Assembly: GCA_965206355.1 (NCBI GenBank)
Contig: OZ242212.1
Location: 930,001-994,000, forward strand
Direction: 5' to 3'
DNA: 64,000 nt
DNA from: Spongiihabitans sp965206355
Lineage (GTDB): Bacteria > Pseudomonadota > Gammaproteobacteria > Arenicellales > Poriferihabitantaceae
Shown: piece after piece, positions 61,475 to 64,000 of the stretch
How positions within the stretch are numbered: position 1 is the first letter of the stretch
Layout of the letters: each line of letters begins with the position of its first letter
Translations under genes and position numbers: made by a program
Notes under the pieces: model-generated
What the model was told of the DNA's origin: nothing
Database searches by the model: none
Seen by the model: only the letters and a program-made list of their open reading frames with translations

Positions 61475-64000
61475 ATGAGCAAGAAAATATTAGGACTGGA
61501 TTTGGGTAGTAATTCGGTTGGTTGGGCATTACTTGAGCAAAAAGATGGACAAGTCAATAAAATCATTGACATCGGTAGCCGTATTTTTAACAAGGCAGTA
61601 GGAGAAGAAACAGTCCCAACCCCGAAAAACAAAAAACGCCGTGACATGCGTTTGGGCCGGCGTGTACTCCAAAGGCGCGCAAGACGCAAGCAAAAAATGC
61701 TTAACTATCTACTATCGCTTGAATTACTTCCTCAAGAATTAAATAATAATTTTGGTCAAGAAAAATTACTTAATGAATTAGGCAATCCATATGAACTGCG
61801 TACCAGGGGTTTGGACGAAGCGTTATCGCCACACGAATTTGGACGAGTTTTATTGCACTTTGTGGCGCGGCGTGGCTTCTTGAGTAACAAGAAACAAATT
61901 GCGGGTGATTTAGTTGATGATCCGGACACAATGGAATTTTTAAAAGAATTAGAAAAAAAAGAAAAACAAAAACGAGAAGACAAGGAAGCAAAATTACTGG
62001 TACAGGGAAAAACACAAAAACCCGCCAAAGGTGACCAAAGCGAGGAAGCGTTTAAAGCCGATATTGGCGGTGTTTATAAAGCCATTAAAGGTAATAAATG
62101 CCGAACTTTGGGCGAATATTTATACAAAAAAGATAACGGAGAAGTTAAGCGCAATCGCTCGCATGCAGGTGGACATCTGCGTACAGAGCGTGCGATGTAT
62201 CAGAATGAGTTAGAACAAATCTGGCAAAAGCAAAAATGTTATTTCAGCCACCTGCCCGATGATTTTATGGCGGACAACAAAGGCGTTAAAGAGATTATAT
62301 TTTATCAACGCCCACTCAAACTCAAAAAAGATCGTGTGGAAAAATGTTCATTGGAACCTAAAAGTTATCGCGCCAATATGGCGCGCTTAGAAGTGCAAAA
62401 ATTTCGGTATTTGCAAGATATTAATAATCTGAAATATTTTGAAAGGCATAGTGAACAATGGCTAGATTTATGCGAGGATCAAAAAGATCACTTAAGAATC
62501 TATTTTGAGCATAATGCAAAAATCACCGTTACCAATCTTAAACAAAAGTTGGATTTGGATAAACCTACAAAAATAAATTTAGAAACTAAAAATCTGAAAG
62601 GCAACATCACCGCCTGTGAAATTCGCGCTGTCATTGAAAGTCAGTGGGACGAAATGAGTGATGACAAGCAGAAATCCTTGTTTGAGGATTTATTTACCAT
62701 CAAGAAAAAATCTGCCCTCAAAAAACGCCTCATTACCCATTGGGGTTTTGACATACAAACAGCAATTAAACTGTGCTTGCTGGAATTTGAACCATCGCAT
62801 TCTAACCATTCCTTAAAAGCGATTAACAAACTATTGCCTTTTTTAGAGCAAGGCATGGTGTACTCCGATGCCAGGCAGGCGGCGGGTTATGATTATGAAG
62901 TAGAGGGAATCGAAGTGCAAAACAAACTATCCGCGCCGCCTGAAACTGCGAATCCCATCGTCAACAAAGGATTGCATGAGTTGAGACGCGTGGTCAATGC
63001 CATTATCAAACAATACGGCAAGCCTGATATTGTCCGCATTGAAATGGCGCGTGATTTGGAAATGAATACCACGCGTTACAAGGAAAACGAGAAGCGACAA
63101 GCTAAAAATAAAAAAGAAAATGAAGATGCGGTGACAAAATATCAAGAGCAAAACCTGGGGAAATATCCAAGTTATGACGACAAAATAAAATATAGACTAT
63201 GGAAGGAACAAAAAGAGTGCTGTGCGTATAGTAATAGAAATATACCGCAGGTACAGGTATTTAGTGCCGACACCGAAATAGATCATATTCTGCCATTTGC
63301 AAAATCGCTTGATGATTCCTATATGAACAAAGTGCTTTGTTTTACATCAGAAAACCGAGATAAATCTGATAGAACCCCATTTGATGCTTGGAGTGGCAAT
63401 AAAGAGAAATGGAATCAAATCACCCAGGCAGTTGATCGTTGGGACAAATCGTTACAGTCCAAAATTGATCGTTTTTACCAAAAGGAATCCGATACTAATT
63501 GGAATGATGCCGACTTTGCTGGTAGTCAGCTGACAGACACCCGTTATATCTCCAAACTGGCACGCGATTATGTGTGTCAATTAGGTTGCGATGTTAATGT
63601 GACCAAAGGTGCTGTGGTTAGTCAAATTCGCCACCAATGGGGTTTTAACAGTTTGTTAGGTGAGACCGACAAAAAAGAACGTACCGACCATCGTCACCAT
63701 GCCATTGATGCGGTAGTAATTGCCAGCACATCGCGTAGTTTATACACCAAAGCGGTTACACAGATTCAACAAAACAAACTTAAAATTAATCCGCCCTACG
63801 CGCGCATCAGAGATGACTTGGAGGAAAAACTAAAAGACATCATTGTTTCGCATACGCCACAACGAAAACTCTCCGGCAGTTTGCATGAGGAGACAGGAGC
63901 AAATTATATTGAAAAACATAGGGGATTGGTTTACAGAAAATCTCTTAATGACCCGAAATTGAATCCTTCAAAAATTGTTGATGAATCCGTCAAAAAGATT
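61475..64000 (+). CDS. cas9: Cas9 endonuclease, type II-C size, 3' end outside the window
   Basis: Open frame of 842 codons running off the right edge. RuvC-I is in LGLDLGSNSVGWAL with Asp9. An arginine-rich bridge helix (RRDMRLGRRVLQRRARRKQ) lies near 52-72. RuvC-II is IVRIEMARDLE with Glu523. The HNH domain reads DTEIDHILPFAKSLDD with Asp603 and His604 and, 23 residues on, Asn627 in SENRDKSD, the same spacing as His840-Asn863 in S. pyogenes Cas9. RuvC-III is HRHHAIDAVVIA with His742 and Asp745. All catalytic residues are present, so both strands of a guide-matched target should be cut. The PAM-interacting end is missing here. Compact spacing suggests type II-C; cas1, cas2 and the array should lie to the right. 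Confidence 0.96.
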   Translation, partial: MSKKILGLDLGSNSVGWALLEQKDGQVNKIIDIGSRIFNKAVGEETVPTPKNKKRRDMRLGRRVLQRRARRKQKMLNYLLSLELLPQELNNNFGQEKLLNELGNPYELRTRGLDEALSPHEFGRVLLHFVARRGFLSNKKQIAGDLVDDPDTMEFLKELEKKEKQKREDKEAKLLVQGKTQKPAKGDQSEEAFKADIGGVYKAIKGNKCRTLGEYLYKKDNGEVKRNRSHAGGHLRTERAMYQNELEQIWQKQKCYFSHLPDDFMADNKGVKEIIFYQRPLKLKKDRVEKCSLEPKSYRANMARLEVQKFRYLQDINNLKYFERHSEQWLDLCEDQKDHLRIYFEHNAKITVTNLKQKLDLDKPTKINLETKNLKGNITACEIRAVIESQWDEMSDDKQKSLFEDLFTIKKKSALKKRLITHWGFDIQTAIKLCLLEFEPSHSNHSLKAINKLLPFLEQGMVYSDARQAAGYDYEVEGIEVQNKLSAPPETANPIVNKGLHELRRVVNAIIKQYGKPDIVRIEMARDLEMNTTRYKENEKRQAKNKKENEDAVTKYQEQNLGKYPSYDDKIKYRLWKEQKECCAYSNRNIPQVQVFSADTEIDHILPFAKSLDDSYMNKVLCFTSENRDKSDRTPFDAWSGNKEKWNQITQAVDRWDKSLQSKIDRFYQKESDTNWNDADFAGSQLTDTRYISKLARDYVCQLGCDVNVTKGAVVSQIRHQWGFNSLLGETDKKERTDHRHHAIDAVVIASTSRSLYTKAVTQIQQNKLKINPPYARIRDDLEEKLKDIIVSHTPQRKLSGSLHEETGANYIEKHRGLVYRKSLNDPKLNPSKIVDESVKKI

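Noticed and set aside
64000..64000. CRISPR array within the window
   Set aside because: No regularly spaced 30-40-base repeats were found. If the array exists it lies beyond the right edge.

Overview
The window reads as one chromosomal segment of a gammaproteobacterium. The markers are a rpsO-pnp pair, a (broken) cmk followed by rpsA-ihfB-lapA, tldD-pmbA, a TusDCB set followed by a DsrC/TusE protein, uvrD, polA, and a PdsR/PdsS-type two-component pair. I cannot name a genus. Gene content points to a heterotroph: purine breakdown (guanine deaminase, xanthine dehydrogenase), complete leucine/isovalerate degradation, peptide import, a PPi-type phosphofructokinase, and a class III aminotransferase that may act on taurine. 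The genome shows decay. I find about ten broken genes or gene fragments, insertion-sequence debris, and seven copies of one 139-bp mobile element.

Layout. 1-8000: guaD (cut by the window edge), a CapD/WbpM-like sugar dehydratase, and xdhABC on the minus strand. 8000-8700: spacer with an IS1595-type remnant. 8700-13600: a SleB-like hydrolase, a nitrilase-family amidase, tldD-pmbA, and rppH. 13600-15400: a scrap region with two 139-bp elements, IS481-like transposase remains and the 3' stump of cmk. 15400-19350: rpsA, ihfB, lapA, and a gabT-like aminotransferase. 19600-21000: a CBS-domain pseudogene interrupted by an intact IS1595-family element. 21000-30300: fdhD, a tRNA-Pro-like relic, a five-gene peptide ABC transporter, and a secreted ATP-dependent DNA ligase. 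30400-32000: tusD, tusC, tusB and a two-cysteine dsrC/tusE. 32000-42500: leucine/isovalerate catabolism (liuC, liuA, thiolase, liuB, liuD, HMG-CoA lyase) with a deleted acyl-CoA ligase and a frameshifted thioesterase. 42600-52200: pnp, rpsO, trxB, an Smr protein, alkB-like, tRNA-Met, aminotransferase, and uvrD. 52400-61100: pdsRS-like regulators, polA, a DUF98 protein, a frameshifted small gene, PPi-PFK, and a hypothetical gene. 61475-64000: the first 842 codons of a Cas9 that runs off the window.

The genes form several visible pathways. Guanine goes to xanthine and urate (guaD, xdhABC). Isovaleryl-CoA goes through methylcrotonyl-CoA, methylglutaconyl-CoA and HMG-CoA to acetoacetate plus acetyl-CoA. 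Persulfide sulfur is relayed through TusBCD to DsrC/TusE.

The most striking feature not explained by genes is the 139-bp inverted-repeat element (TIR GAGACCTTTGCACGRAAG). All seven copies are exactly the same length. Six have perfect 5-bp target duplications and the seventh has a 4/5 match. Two copies 33 kb apart are identical. At the right edge, cas9 has all six catalytic residues and is preceded by a promoter-like and hairpin-rich stretch that could hold a CRISPR-associated RNA.
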